From: a virus
IMG/VR virus record: IMGVR_UViG_3300037245_001131
Location: 1 to 20,973 of that record
DNA length: 20,973 bases
Direction: 5' to 3' (one strand)
Position numbers and translations under genes: made by a program. This document shows positions 12,854 through 20,538 of the stretch, piece after piece (the stretch's first letter is position 1; each line of letters starts with the position of its first letter). The notes under the pieces are model-generated. The model was not told the origin of the DNA, did not search any database, and was given only the letters and a program-made list of their open reading frames with translations.

Positions 12854-13744
12854 ATGAATATAACAAAAAACATGGAATATTTGCGAGCCATTCCGAACAT
12901 ATTGGTTTCGGTTTCCGGGGGTGAATCGTCGATGCTAATGGCTAAGTACATAAAAGACACCGTGACCGATCGAAATTTGCATTTTGTATTCAGTAACACG
13001 GGAAAAGAGCGCGAAGAAACATTGGAATTTTTGAACGAATGCGATAAAAGATGGAATTTGAATGTAGTTTGGATCCAGCCGATAACATATCACAATGAAC
13101 GCCGTTCGTCTGGTTTTGAAATTATCGATTTCGAATCCGCAGATCGAACCGGCCGTCCGTTTGAAGAAATGATAAAGAAATACGGCATCCCAAACAAAAC
13201 GCGTCCGCATTGTACTCGAGAATTGAAAATCAGACCTATACAAAACTACATGAAATCAATCGGATTAAAGAAAAGTGATTATTTTTCCGCAATCGGATTG
13301 CGAACGGACGAAATGAATCGCGTTTCATGGGAACGAGCAAAAAAGGATCTTCAATGGTATCCCCTAGTGACCGAAAAAATGATTTCGGGTAAAATTGGGA
13401 TATCAAAACAAGACGTGCAGCAATGGTGGGATAAACAAGATTTTAAACTAAATTTAAAAAGCTATCAGGGGAATTGTGATTTGTGTTGGAAAAAGTCACA
13501 AAATAAATTGATGACCATTTTATCCGAATCTCCCGAATTGCTTGAATGGTGGAACCGAATGGAAATCGAACACGGAACCGAAAATAGTTACAAATTTTAT
13601 CGAGAAAATAAGTCAATTTTAGATTTGTTCGAAACGATGAGAGCCGGCGAATTTCGAAACGTTAAGGACGACCGCAAAAAAAACGAATCAATGTTGTATT
13701 TCGATTCGCTTGATTGGGAAGAAAATTGTTTCTGCTCTATTTAA
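12854..13744 (+). CDS. PAPS-reductase/DndC-like PP-loop protein (296 aa)
   Basis: A 296-residue protein with a PP-loop VSVSGGESSMLM (about residues 18-29), the following NTGKEREETLEF block (48-59), and HCTRELKIRPIQNYM (119-133), together diagnostic of the phosphoadenosine phosphosulfate reductase superfamily. This group adenylates or reduces sulfur-type substrates using ATP pyrophosphate chemistry. Cys120, a CDLC pair (208-211) and a terminal CFC (292-294) could supply ligands for an Fe-S cluster, as in DndC and assimilatory reductases. A true assimilatory role is unlikely without partners. Other possibilities are tRNA or DNA sulfur modification, or nucleotide chemistry. The gene is more AT-rich than the helicase before it and lies 34 bases after its stop. 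Confidence 0.8.
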   Translation: MNITKNMEYLRAIPNILVSVSGGESSMLMAKYIKDTVTDRNLHFVFSNTGKEREETLEFLNECDKRWNLNVVWIQPITYHNERRSSGFEIIDFESADRTGRPFEEMIKKYGIPNKTRPHCTRELKIRPIQNYMKSIGLKKSDYFSAIGLRTDEMNRVSWERAKKDLQWYPLVTEKMISGKIGISKQDVQQWWDKQDFKLNLKSYQGNCDLCWKKSQNKLMTILSESPELLEWWNRMEIEHGTENSYKFYRENKSILDLFETMRAGEFRNVKDDRKKNESMLYFDSLDWEENCFCSI

Positions 13745-13769
13745 TAACATATAAAAATCAAACAACAAC

Positions 13770-14141
13770 ATGAACAAACCGAATTCACCGGAAACGATTG
13801 CGCACCTATGGACGCTTATTTGTTGCCTGCAGACGTCTCGATATTGTATGCGGGAACTATCACCATCGATTCCGAGAAAAACGCACATGTCGCGTAAATT
13901 AAAGGACTTGAACAAATCCATTCAGGTATTTTTAAAACACGGACAACGACACGCGTCCGCATCCGACCGCGAATTGCTCGAATCATTAAGTCACGAATCG
14001 GTCGCGGCAATAGCCGAAACGGTTGCGATCTTGTCACACCTACCACCATCGAAAGTCGATTGGTTTTGTGATCGGGTGTCGGCGATGGCTAAAGGTGTTA
14101 TTATTGATAATCACGAAAAAACGACGACGCATGAAAAATAA
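13770..14141 (+). CDS. Hypothetical small protein (123 aa, or 84 aa from an internal start)
   Basis: The ATG at 13770 has the strong CAACAACAAC-ATG context, giving 123 residues. However, residues 1-39 use codons unlike the neighbours (CTA, TGT, TGC, CTG, AGA), while the overlapping -1 frame there looks more like protein. An internal ATG at 13887 gives an 84-residue protein, MSRKLKDLNKSIQVFLKHGQ onward, with two helical blocks and DRELLESLSHESVAAIAETV. The latter part is surely coding. No family is recognised. The stop overlaps the VRR-NUC start at 14131, so the two are translationally coupled. Confidence 0.6.
   Translation: MNKPNSPETIAHLWTLICCLQTSRYCMRELSPSIPRKTHMSRKLKDLNKSIQVFLKHGQRHASASDRELLESLSHESVAAIAETVAILSHLPPSKVDWFCDRVSAMAKGVIIDNHEKTTTHEK
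13808..13897 (+). CDS. Possible overlapping mini-ORF (29 aa)
   Basis: In the frame one base behind the 13770 start, an ATG at 13808 encodes MDAYLLPADVSILYAGTITI and a short polar end (DSEKNAHVA). Its TAA at 13895-13897 overlaps the ATG at 13887. Codon use (TTG, GAC, ATC, ACC, GCG) matches real genes here, and the frame stays protein-like upstream of the ATG, back to about 13771. Either this is a separate small gene, or the 13770 start should feed into this frame through a shift or a sequence error. Confidence 0.4.
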   Translation: MDAYLLPADVSILYAGTITIDSEKNAHVA

Positions 14142-14535
14142 ATCCGAAAAACAGATTCAACACGACATCCACACGGGATTAACCGGTGACACGCATTTGT
14201 TCCGGAATAATGTCGGTTTGGCATATACCGGAGACGTAAAGAGGCATGCAAGCGGAACGATTACGATTGAAAACGCGCGACCAATCAAATTCGGTTTGTG
14301 TCCGGGTTCGTCTGACTTAATCGGATGGACTACGATTCAGATCACGCCCGAAATGGTTGGTCGATCCGTGGCCGTGTTTACCGCGATCGAAGTCAAGTCC
14401 GCAACCGGTCGCGCATCGAAAAAACAAAAAAACTTTATTAAACGAATCCACGATTGCGGCGGGATTGCGGGAATCGCTCGCAGCCTGGACGATGCCGTGA
14501 ACGTGGTTAACGATTACATAAATGGAAAAAAATAA
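14131..14535 (+). CDS. VRR-NUC domain nuclease (134 aa)
   Basis: From the ATG at 14131 the product has 134 residues in the order typical of stand-alone phage VRR-NUC proteins: an E-x-Q-type helix SEKQIQHDIH, FRNNVGLAYTG, KFGLCPGSSDLIGW with Asp62, FTAIEVKSATGRASKKQKNF with Glu87 and Lys89, and a final helix DAVNVVNDYI. Asp62 and the ExK pair form the PD-(D/E)XK metal site, with Gln99 in the following helix. Such proteins are structure-specific nucleases and may resolve Holliday or replication junctions. An upstream extension of the frame to 14023 lies inside the previous gene and is rejected. The last bases overlap the next gene's ATG at 14522. Confidence 0.87.
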   Translation: MKNKSEKQIQHDIHTGLTGDTHLFRNNVGLAYTGDVKRHASGTITIENARPIKFGLCPGSSDLIGWTTIQITPEMVGRSVAVFTAIEVKSATGRASKKQKNFIKRIHDCGGIAGIARSLDDAVNVVNDYINGKK

Positions 14536-14881
14536 CTATCTTTATAACCGCACCGAATTCGAGCAAAACCCGAACCGCATCGATCCGGACATGGAAACGA
14601 ATTCGGATTTGTGGGCGAAAACGTTCGGGAATTGCGGTTTGTGCGGTCACGATCTCGGAACCGTTCATGTCCTGATGAAGCCGCAGCGATTGTTTATTTG
14701 CAATACGTGCGCGGAACGAAAACGCAAATCGAGTTTGGCCGCATATCGAAAACACGTGTTCGGATTCGGTTGCGAAGTCAATCAAAAAGCGAATTTTTAC
14801 TTTGAACGATTATTGATTTCACCGTCGTATTTCCGTTCGGAAATGGCGTGTTTCGTGCCTGAATTTAATCCTTATTTGTAG
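14522..14881 (+). CDS. Zinc-binding hypothetical protein (119 aa)
   Basis: A 119-residue protein with a four-Cys zinc element, CGLC (38-41) and CNTC (60-63), set in NCGLCGHDLGTVHVL and LFICNTCAERKRKSS. The first 30 residues are polar and the last 45 contain aromatic, probably structured sequence (VNQKANFYFERLLISPSYF). The start overlaps the VRR-NUC gene by 14 bases. It sits just before the helicase-primase and is likely to be an accessory DNA-binding protein; the specific role is not known. Confidence 0.7.
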   Translation: MEKNNYLYNRTEFEQNPNRIDPDMETNSDLWAKTFGNCGLCGHDLGTVHVLMKPQRLFICNTCAERKRKSSLAAYRKHVFGFGCEVNQKANFYFERLLISPSYFRSEMACFVPEFNPYL

Positions 14882-14930
14882 CTTAATGTCGTTCGGATGT
14901 CCCGTTCGACTGAATATAAAACAAACCAAC

Positions 14931-17603
14931 ATGAAAAATTTATTATCACACGGATTCAGTATTGTTCCAATTCGCGCCGACAAACGTCCCGCGTGTAAAT
15001 GGAAACAATATCAATCCGAACCCATGACCGAAACCGAATACGATTCCGTGTTTCGTGGTGCTAAAGGTGGCGCGCTTGTCTGCGGTGCCGTTTCCGGGAA
15101 TCTGGAATGTATTGACATCGATTTAAAATATGACGTGTCCGGCACGTTGTACGATCGTTTGTGCGATGAGATTCCGTCCGAACTACTTCGAAAACTAACG
15201 ATTCAAAAAACGCCATCGGGCGGGAAACATTTTTGGTATCGTACCGAATCCGCAACCGGTGCCGGAAATATGAAGCTCGCGAACCGTCCCGCGACCGAAT
15301 CCGAATTGGACGCATACAATAAAGATGCGAAACGGAAAATCACGGATCCGAATCGGTTGCCGTCCGTATTATTGGAAACGCGTGGCGAATCCGGTTACGC
15401 TTTGATTGATCCGTCGCCCGGATATGAACTGGAGCAAAACAGTTTTGAATATATCGCCACGATCACGAATGCGGAACGTGATCAGCTTATCGACATTTGT
15501 CGTTCGTTCGACGAAATCAAAAACGAACCCGTGATCCCACCTGCACCGAAGAAAACCGAAATCGCATCGGATTCGACGAAACCCGGCGACGCGTTCAACG
15601 AAGCGCATTCCGCATTCGAGATATTAAGCCGACACGGTTGGACGGAATCGCATCGCGAAGGGCAAAAACTGACACGTATCACGCGACCCGGTAAACGTCC
15701 GAACGAAAAATCCGGCGTGCATAACGGATACATGGTTTTTATCCATTCGACATCCACGCCATTCGACACGGAAAAATGGTTGTCGGCTTTTACCATTTAT
15801 ACGATTTTGGAGCATGGCGGCGATTATTCGTCCGCAGCGAAGCAATTATATAAGGACGGCTATGGCGAACGCGTACAAGCGAAACCGAAACCGAAACCGT
15901 CCGCGAATACCAACACGGATTCGGATGCGTCCGCGAAACCGGACACGCCTTCGGACTATTTCGCACCGCTTGGATTTAGCAAGGACGAATCTGGATCGTT
16001 GCGTTTTTGGTTCTATGCGTTTATGGCGAAATCGATGGTTTCGATGACGCCTTCGAAAATGTCTAAACCGAATTTATTGCAACTCGCCCCCCTAAATTGG
16101 TGGACGATGGCGTTCCCAAAATCGTCTGGATTCCAACTAGACGCGGCCGTGGATTTTTTGCAAACGATTTGCAGAAAAAAAGGATATTTTTCGAATGATC
16201 GGTTGCGTGGTCGTGGCGCGTGGTTGGACCACGGACGAATCGTCATCCATACCGGAACGAATCTGATCGTGGATGGTAAAAAACGACCTTTAGGCGTGGA
16301 CGACACCGAATTCGTTTACGAGATCGGATCGAACCTGAATTTATCCACCGAAAATCCGTTGCCGGTTTCGGAATCTTCGAAATTGTCTGCAGTCGTTGAA
16401 AAACTCGACTGGTTGCGACCTATCGATTCGAAATTATTGGCCGGATGGCTTGCGATTGTGCCGATTTGCGGCGTGTTGAATTGGCGTCCCCATATTTGGA
16501 TCACTGCGGGCGCGGGTTCGGGAAAATCATGGATCAATAAAAACATTTTGCACCGGATGACGGGCGAATGCGGATTGCGTTTTGAAGGTGGAACAACCGA
16601 AGCCGGTATGCGTGAAACGATCGGAAATGATGCCTTGGCGACCTTAATGGACGAAGCCGAAGGAGAAAACGAAAAAGAGCAACTAAACATCGAAAACATT
16701 TTGCATTTGGCCCGTTCCGCGTCTTCGTCCGATTCCATGATTGCGAAGGGTTCCGGAAACGGTCCTAAAATATACCGAACGCGTTCCATGTTCGGATTCT
16801 GTTCGATTGTGCCGCAGACAAAACACGGCGCGGACAAACGTCGTTTTTCGGTTCTAAGATTGGGCAAAGGTATTCCGCGTAAACAGTTTGAAGAACTAAA
16901 CGCATTTTATGAGTCGTTCGCGACACCTGAATACACCTTGCGTTTTCAATCGCGAATGATTAACCTAATGCCGAATATATTGGAAACGATTTCGATTTTC
17001 AAAAAAGCGATCACTGATAAACTAGGCCGTTCGGATATGGGTGACCAACTCGGCTCGATGTTGGGCGGTTGGTATCACATACACCACGACGCGCCCGCAA
17101 CCATCGAACACGCGACCGAAATCGTAAACCAATTAGATTTCGAAGGCGAACAAGGCATGGAAACGGTTCCGGACGAAATACGATGCGTTCAACATATTAC
17201 GTCGATCGAATTAAAGGTCGAAACCGAACAAGGATATCAGACACGAATCGTCGGTGAATTGATCCAAACCGTAATGGATGAAGTGATCGACGGCGATCCG
17301 GTCACGGCTAACATTGCCGACAAAGTTTTGCGGCGAATCGGGATCAAGGTCGAACCCGATAAAAGTTTGGTTTTTATCTCGAACACGGCTAAGAAATTAA
17401 CCTATAATTTACGCGGAACGCCATGGTCGACCGACCGTCGTTCAGTTCTGATCCGATTGGAAGGCGCCGAACACGTAAAATTAAAACGTTTTATAACCGG
17501 AATCGCCACGCCCGCGATTTCGTTACCGATCGAATCCGTAATCGATTCGAGTCCGGAAACGTATTTTGACGAACCCGAATTGGACGACGATTGTCCGTTT
17601 TGA
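14931..17603 (+). CDS. Primase-polymerase / SF3-like replicative helicase (890 aa)
   Basis: An 890-residue replication protein. The N-terminal ~200 residues form a bifunctional primase-polymerase domain: FSIVPIRADKRPACKWKQYQ, the catalytic pair Asp62/Asp64 in CIDID, and TPSGGKHFWY (94-103) with the SGGKH motif. Residues ~205-345 include a helical domain and a repetitive Lys-Pro/Asp-Ser linker. The C-terminal half carries Walker A TAGAGSGKS (526-534) and Walker B-like ATLMDEAE (571-578), as in D5/SF3-like primase helicases. It would prime and unwind the phage fork. The C-terminus is an SSB-like acidic tip, DEPELDDDCPF. ATG 14931 was chosen because of its CAAC-ATG leader and because FSIVP lies at the usual distance; an ATG at 14886 would add an unrelated 15 residues. 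Confidence 0.9.
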   Translation: MKNLLSHGFSIVPIRADKRPACKWKQYQSEPMTETEYDSVFRGAKGGALVCGAVSGNLECIDIDLKYDVSGTLYDRLCDEIPSELLRKLTIQKTPSGGKHFWYRTESATGAGNMKLANRPATESELDAYNKDAKRKITDPNRLPSVLLETRGESGYALIDPSPGYELEQNSFEYIATITNAERDQLIDICRSFDEIKNEPVIPPAPKKTEIASDSTKPGDAFNEAHSAFEILSRHGWTESHREGQKLTRITRPGKRPNEKSGVHNGYMVFIHSTSTPFDTEKWLSAFTIYTILEHGGDYSSAAKQLYKDGYGERVQAKPKPKPSANTNTDSDASAKPDTPSDYFAPLGFSKDESGSLRFWFYAFMAKSMVSMTPSKMSKPNLLQLAPLNWWTMAFPKSSGFQLDAAVDFLQTICRKKGYFSNDRLRGRGAWLDHGRIVIHTGTNLIVDGKKRPLGVDDTEFVYEIGSNLNLSTENPLPVSESSKLSAVVEKLDWLRPIDSKLLAGWLAIVPICGVLNWRPHIWITAGAGSGKSWINKNILHRMTGECGLRFEGGTTEAGMRETIGNDALATLMDEAEGENEKEQLNIENILHLARSASSSDSMIAKGSGNGPKIYRTRSMFGFCSIVPQTKHGADKRRFSVLRLGKGIPRKQFEELNAFYESFATPEYTLRFQSRMINLMPNILETISIFKKAITDKLGRSDMGDQLGSMLGGWYHIHHDAPATIEHATEIVNQLDFEGEQGMETVPDEIRCVQHITSIELKVETEQGYQTRIVGELIQTVMDEVIDGDPVTANIADKVLRRIGIKVEPDKSLVFISNTAKKLTYNLRGTPWSTDRRSVLIRLEGAEHVKLKRFITGIATPAISLPIESVIDSSPETYFDEPELDDDCPF

Positions 17604-17626
17604 TAACCTAAAAAACCGAAAACGAA

Positions 17627-18628
17627 ATGCAATTAAATAAAATATATAACATGGATTTTTTAAATAATACAATCCCAGATAAAAGCATTCAGTTAATTAT
17701 AGCCGATCCGCCATATTTCGAAGTCAAAGGCGAATTCGATTTCGTGTGGAAATCGTTCGACGATTATTTGGAAGACGTCGAAAAATGGGCGATCGAATGC
17801 AAACGTATTTTGGCGGATAATGGGTCTTTGTTTTGGTGGGGACATTCCAAAAAAATAGCATATACACAAATAATTTTAGATAAATATTTTAAACTTGAAA
17901 ATTCTTTAATTTGGCAGAAAACGGATTCTATACAATATCAATATTATTCCGTCGATTTATCGAGATCGTTTAATACACACAATGAACGATTATTATTTTA
18001 TTCAAATGATTATGACCCGTCCGACTGGAATAAGACCGGATTGGAACGAATAATGGAAGAACACATCCGACCACGACACCCGTTCGCACTATATTTAAAA
18101 AGTGAGTTTGAAAAAGCGAATGTAACAAACAAGGAAATATCGAAATTATTCCCATCTAAAACGGGCGGTCTGACTGGATGCGTTTCTAATTGGATTAATG
18201 GTAATAATGTAATTACTAAAGAACAATATATCACTATTAAGGAATATTTAAACGGCGAATATTTGCGAAAAGAATACGAAGATTTGCGAAAAGAATACGA
18301 AGATTTGCGAAAAGAATACGAAGATTTGCGCCGGCCCTTTAATAATACAAAAAAAATAGAAGAAGTTTTGAAGTATTCGCAAGAGTCGAGCAATACAAAA
18401 AAATACAATCACCCAACTCAAAAAGCTGAAAAATTAACGTCTGATTTAATTCTAGTAACGACCCGCGAAAACGACACCGTTTGCGTTCCGTTCGCCGGTT
18501 CCGGAACTGAATGTGCGATGTCGATTAAGCACAAACGTAATTTTATCGGATTCGATATTGATCCGAATCATGTTGAAACGGCAACGAATCGAGTTCGTCA
18601 CCATTTAAGTAATCCGACATTATTTTAA
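17627..18628 (+). CDS. Orphan DNA methyltransferase (N6-adenine/N4-cytosine, beta-type order)
   Basis: A 333-residue AdoMet-dependent DNA methyltransferase. The catalytic motif DPPY (27-30) comes first, and the AdoMet-binding FAGSGT (289-294) comes late, preceded by HPTQK (262-266): the beta-class order. DPPY marks amino-group methylation, probably of adenine. Residues ~85-260, AT-rich and unlike the rest in base use, hold the target-recognition region, including GLERIMEEHIRPRHPF, a helix-turn-helix-like block (VTNKEISKLFPSKTGGLTGC) and a LRKEYED heptad repeated three times. No cognate endonuclease is nearby. It may protect phage DNA against restriction or mark it for packaging or replication. 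It ends the long rightward series, about 80 bases before a terminator. Confidence 0.9.
   Translation: MQLNKIYNMDFLNNTIPDKSIQLIIADPPYFEVKGEFDFVWKSFDDYLEDVEKWAIECKRILADNGSLFWWGHSKKIAYTQIILDKYFKLENSLIWQKTDSIQYQYYSVDLSRSFNTHNERLLFYSNDYDPSDWNKTGLERIMEEHIRPRHPFALYLKSEFEKANVTNKEISKLFPSKTGGLTGCVSNWINGNNVITKEQYITIKEYLNGEYLRKEYEDLRKEYEDLRKEYEDLRRPFNNTKKIEEVLKYSQESSNTKKYNHPTQKAEKLTSDLILVTTRENDTVCVPFAGSGTECAMSIKHKRNFIGFDIDPNHVETATNRVRHHLSNPTLF
18261..18330 (+). repeat. 21-bp tandem repeat (3.3 copies) coding for heptads
   Basis: Three identical 21-bp units start at 18261, 18282 and 18303, followed by a partial copy to 18330. Each encodes LRKEYED-type seven residues, so copy-number changes would keep the frame and add or remove coiled-coil heptads in the methyltransferase. 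Confidence 0.9.
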
Positions 18629-18708
18629 AAATAAAATACTTCTTTTATTGCGTAATATAAATATTTTGCTTATTATTGCAATATGAGGTGTTAAGTTAGT
18701 AATTGATT

Positions 18709-18741
18709 AAGCGGGTGTTTTCATGTTGGCGCCCGCTTTTT
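18709..18741 (+). terminator. Rho-independent terminator after the methyltransferase
   Basis: AAGCGGG (18709-18715) and CCCGCTT (18732-18738) form a perfect 7-bp stem. The stem's last two T start a run of five (18737-18741), followed by GTTTT. The next gene starts 29 bases later, so that gene needs read-through or a promoter I cannot see. Confidence 0.75.
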
Positions 18742-18769
18742 GTTTTAAACATGAACCAACAAACGAACC

Positions 18770-19261
18770 ATGTATCGAACTTTTGAACAAGCCTTGAACG
18801 ATATATCAGGCGGCAAAGATTACAAAAACGAAAATTATCACATGACTCGAATCCGGTCATTGATCAAAAACGGCGAATTAACCGAAGGCAAACCGACCGA
18901 ACTATTCGTGCGCGATTCTTCAGGCGAATTCGTGTCGATTGGTCGCGTAAAAACCGAACCATTGGTCACGACCGAATCGATTTCCGAATACGTGAACGCA
19001 CGGAATTCGGAAATTTCCGATCGCGGATGCGTAACGAAAGGAGGCAAGCCGATTCGCGCAATATTCACGGACGGATCCGAATCCGAATTCCTGACGATGG
19101 GTGACGTCGTTCGTTTTTTTTGTATAACGCGCTATCAGCTAAGGCAAGCACTACAGACAAACCGCCCGATATCTTTTCCCGTTCAGCCAAAACGCGCGGA
19201 CGAACTCGATGTCGATCACGAACCCGAATTGAGCGAACACATACGTTTTAAATATGTATAA
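18770..19261 (+). CDS. Hypothetical protein, possible DNA-binding (163 aa)
   Basis: A 163-residue polar protein with no recognised family. It begins MYRTFEQALNDISGGKDYKN. A helical segment, TMGDVVRFFCITRYQLRQAL (about residues 109-128), reads like a helix-turn-helix or short recognition module, and a strand-like stretch GKPIRAIFTDGSESEFLTMG precedes it. The leader is A-rich (AACAAACGAACC-ATG) without a Shine-Dalgarno. The stop overlaps the next start by 8 bases. A regulatory role is possible, but the helix-turn-helix is only a visual suggestion. Confidence 0.65.
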   Translation: MYRTFEQALNDISGGKDYKNENYHMTRIRSLIKNGELTEGKPTELFVRDSSGEFVSIGRVKTEPLVTTESISEYVNARNSEISDRGCVTKGGKPIRAIFTDGSESEFLTMGDVVRFFCITRYQLRQALQTNRPISFPVQPKRADELDVDHEPELSEHIRFKYV

Positions 19262-20165
19262 AATCTCTGAGTACAAAACCGCATTAAATTTCGAAGGTCG
19301 TTCAGGCCGTAATTTTGCGGATTGGTTACGAGCCGACCGCGAATCAAATCCGGAACGGATCGAAAACGAAATCGCATACGACATCGAATTCGTTCGTCGT
19401 TCGTTGCGAAAACGTCTGCAGTCTATTAAAAAGAAATATCCGGAATCATTTGCGGCCGTTTCTGAATTCGTGAACGGCGCGGATCTCAATACGATTCAAG
19501 CTAAATTTATTATAAAACAAATCGTGCAACATGAAGAAATCGAAACCGAACAAGACGAACACGAAGTCGTCACCGAACAACCAGAACCCGAAACCGAAAA
19601 CGAATCCGATCGCGAACCGGATGTCCAACCAGATCCAACAACTAATCGGATCGCTGAACCTGAAGAACTGGAAGCGGAAACAAAACCAAATCGCACGGAA
19701 CCCGAAACCGTTTCGGAACCGGACGGAATATCCGACGCACCGAGTTCGTCCCGATTACGTTCATATTTAACGAATCCGGAAACGATGTTGTGGGGAACCG
19801 TGGCCGTGATTTTCGTTTTCTTGCCGTTTACGGTATTAAACCTATATCAGTATATAAACATCGAAACGAATTCGTCTGCGGGCGATTGGGGGGTGTTCTT
19901 GCTATGTTGCGGGATCGCGTTCGTTTGGGATATTTCTATTCTATTATTTGCCGTGAACGGAAAACATCAAATGTCTAAAATCGGCGCCGGTGTTTTATTC
20001 GTTTTTATGGCTGCAAAATTTGATTTTTTTAAACGTATTTTTGATCTATTCGGCGCGGATGGTGATTGGTGGCAACTTATGTCAGTTTTAACCGCTATCG
20101 TGTTTTATTCGCCCGTGTTGATCCATCAATACACAAAACTATCTGTAAAAAATGAACCTAAATAA
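19254..20165 (+). CDS. Membrane protein with acidic linker and four membrane segments (303 aa)
   Basis: A 303-residue protein. Residues 1-95 are a soluble, helical, Arg-rich domain (FVRRSLRKRLQSIKKKYPES). Residues ~95-165 form a very acidic, low-complexity linker of Glu, Pro, Thr and Asp (EQPEPETENESDREPDVQPD). Then come four likely transmembrane helices at about 179-199, 212-234, 243-257 and 275-292. Several Trp and charged residues lie in the loops. No family recognised. A tether that brings a cytoplasmic domain to the membrane is a reasonable inference, for example for replication complex anchoring or exclusion. The end overlaps the MazG-like gene by 14 bases. Confidence 0.7.
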   Translation: MYKISEYKTALNFEGRSGRNFADWLRADRESNPERIENEIAYDIEFVRRSLRKRLQSIKKKYPESFAAVSEFVNGADLNTIQAKFIIKQIVQHEEIETEQDEHEVVTEQPEPETENESDREPDVQPDPTTNRIAEPEELEAETKPNRTEPETVSEPDGISDAPSSSRLRSYLTNPETMLWGTVAVIFVFLPFTVLNLYQYINIETNSSAGDWGVFLLCCGIAFVWDISILLFAVNGKHQMSKIGAGVLFVFMAAKFDFFKRIFDLFGADGDWWQLMSVLTAIVFYSPVLIHQYTKLSVKNEPK

Positions 20166-20520
20166 ATTATCTGAAGATATATACGCCGCAAACAAAGCGA
20201 AAGGATTTTGGGACGAAGAGCGTACTAATATCGAATGTCTAGCACTCGCGGCGGGTGAATGCCATGAGGCTATTGAAGCGGATCGAAAAGGTCGGTATAC
20301 TGATAAGGATAATAAAGCTATTGTAGACCACGCTCTTAATATAAAATTTAAGGGAACATTTAGAGAAATGGTCAAAGACACTATGGAGGACGAAGTAGCC
20401 GACGCAATTATACGACTACTAGATTTTTGCGGTGCGCGTGGGATCGATATCGATTGGCATATAAACAACAAATTAAGATACAACGCCACGCGCGAACGAT
20501 TGCATGGCAAAAAATACTAA
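20152..20520 (+). CDS. MazG-like nucleotide pyrophosphohydrolase (122 aa)
   Basis: A 122-residue all-helical protein. ALAAGECHEAIEA (about 31-43) gives the first ExxE pair (Glu36, Glu39), and DTMEDEVADAIIRLLDFC (76-93) gives the second acidic set (ExxD, Glu81 and Asp84). Between them is a variable region (GRYTDKDNKAIV), and the end reads KLRYNATRE, the K-N-R-type motif of the MazG family. Such enzymes hydrolyse NTPs or dNTPs to monophosphates and pyrophosphate; in phages they may alter nucleotide pools or alarmone signalling. The length fits single-domain phage MazG. It overlaps the preceding membrane protein gene and lies 18 bases before the next. Confidence 0.85.
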   Translation: MNLNKLSEDIYAANKAKGFWDEERTNIECLALAAGECHEAIEADRKGRYTDKDNKAIVDHALNIKFKGTFREMVKDTMEDEVADAIIRLLDFCGARGIDIDWHINNKLRYNATRERLHGKKY

Positions 20521-20538
20521 TAATTTAAACTTATCGAA

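Noticed and set aside
14023-14130. Longer VRR-NUC protein starting at 14023
   Set aside because: The added residues (Arg/Cys/His-rich) lie within the upstream gene in another frame; the 14131 start overlaps the upstream stop as expected for coupled genes.
18645-18690. Possible promoter or operator with TATTGC...GCAATA before the 18770 gene
   Set aside because: No TAnnTTTG box at a proper distance was found, and the repeat is short in an AT-rich stretch.
19446-19770. Patterned frames (Lys/Asn/Pro-rich and Ser/Gly-rich) on both strands near 19.5-19.7 kb
   Set aside because: They are frame-shifted readings of the repetitive acidic Glu/Pro linker of the membrane protein.
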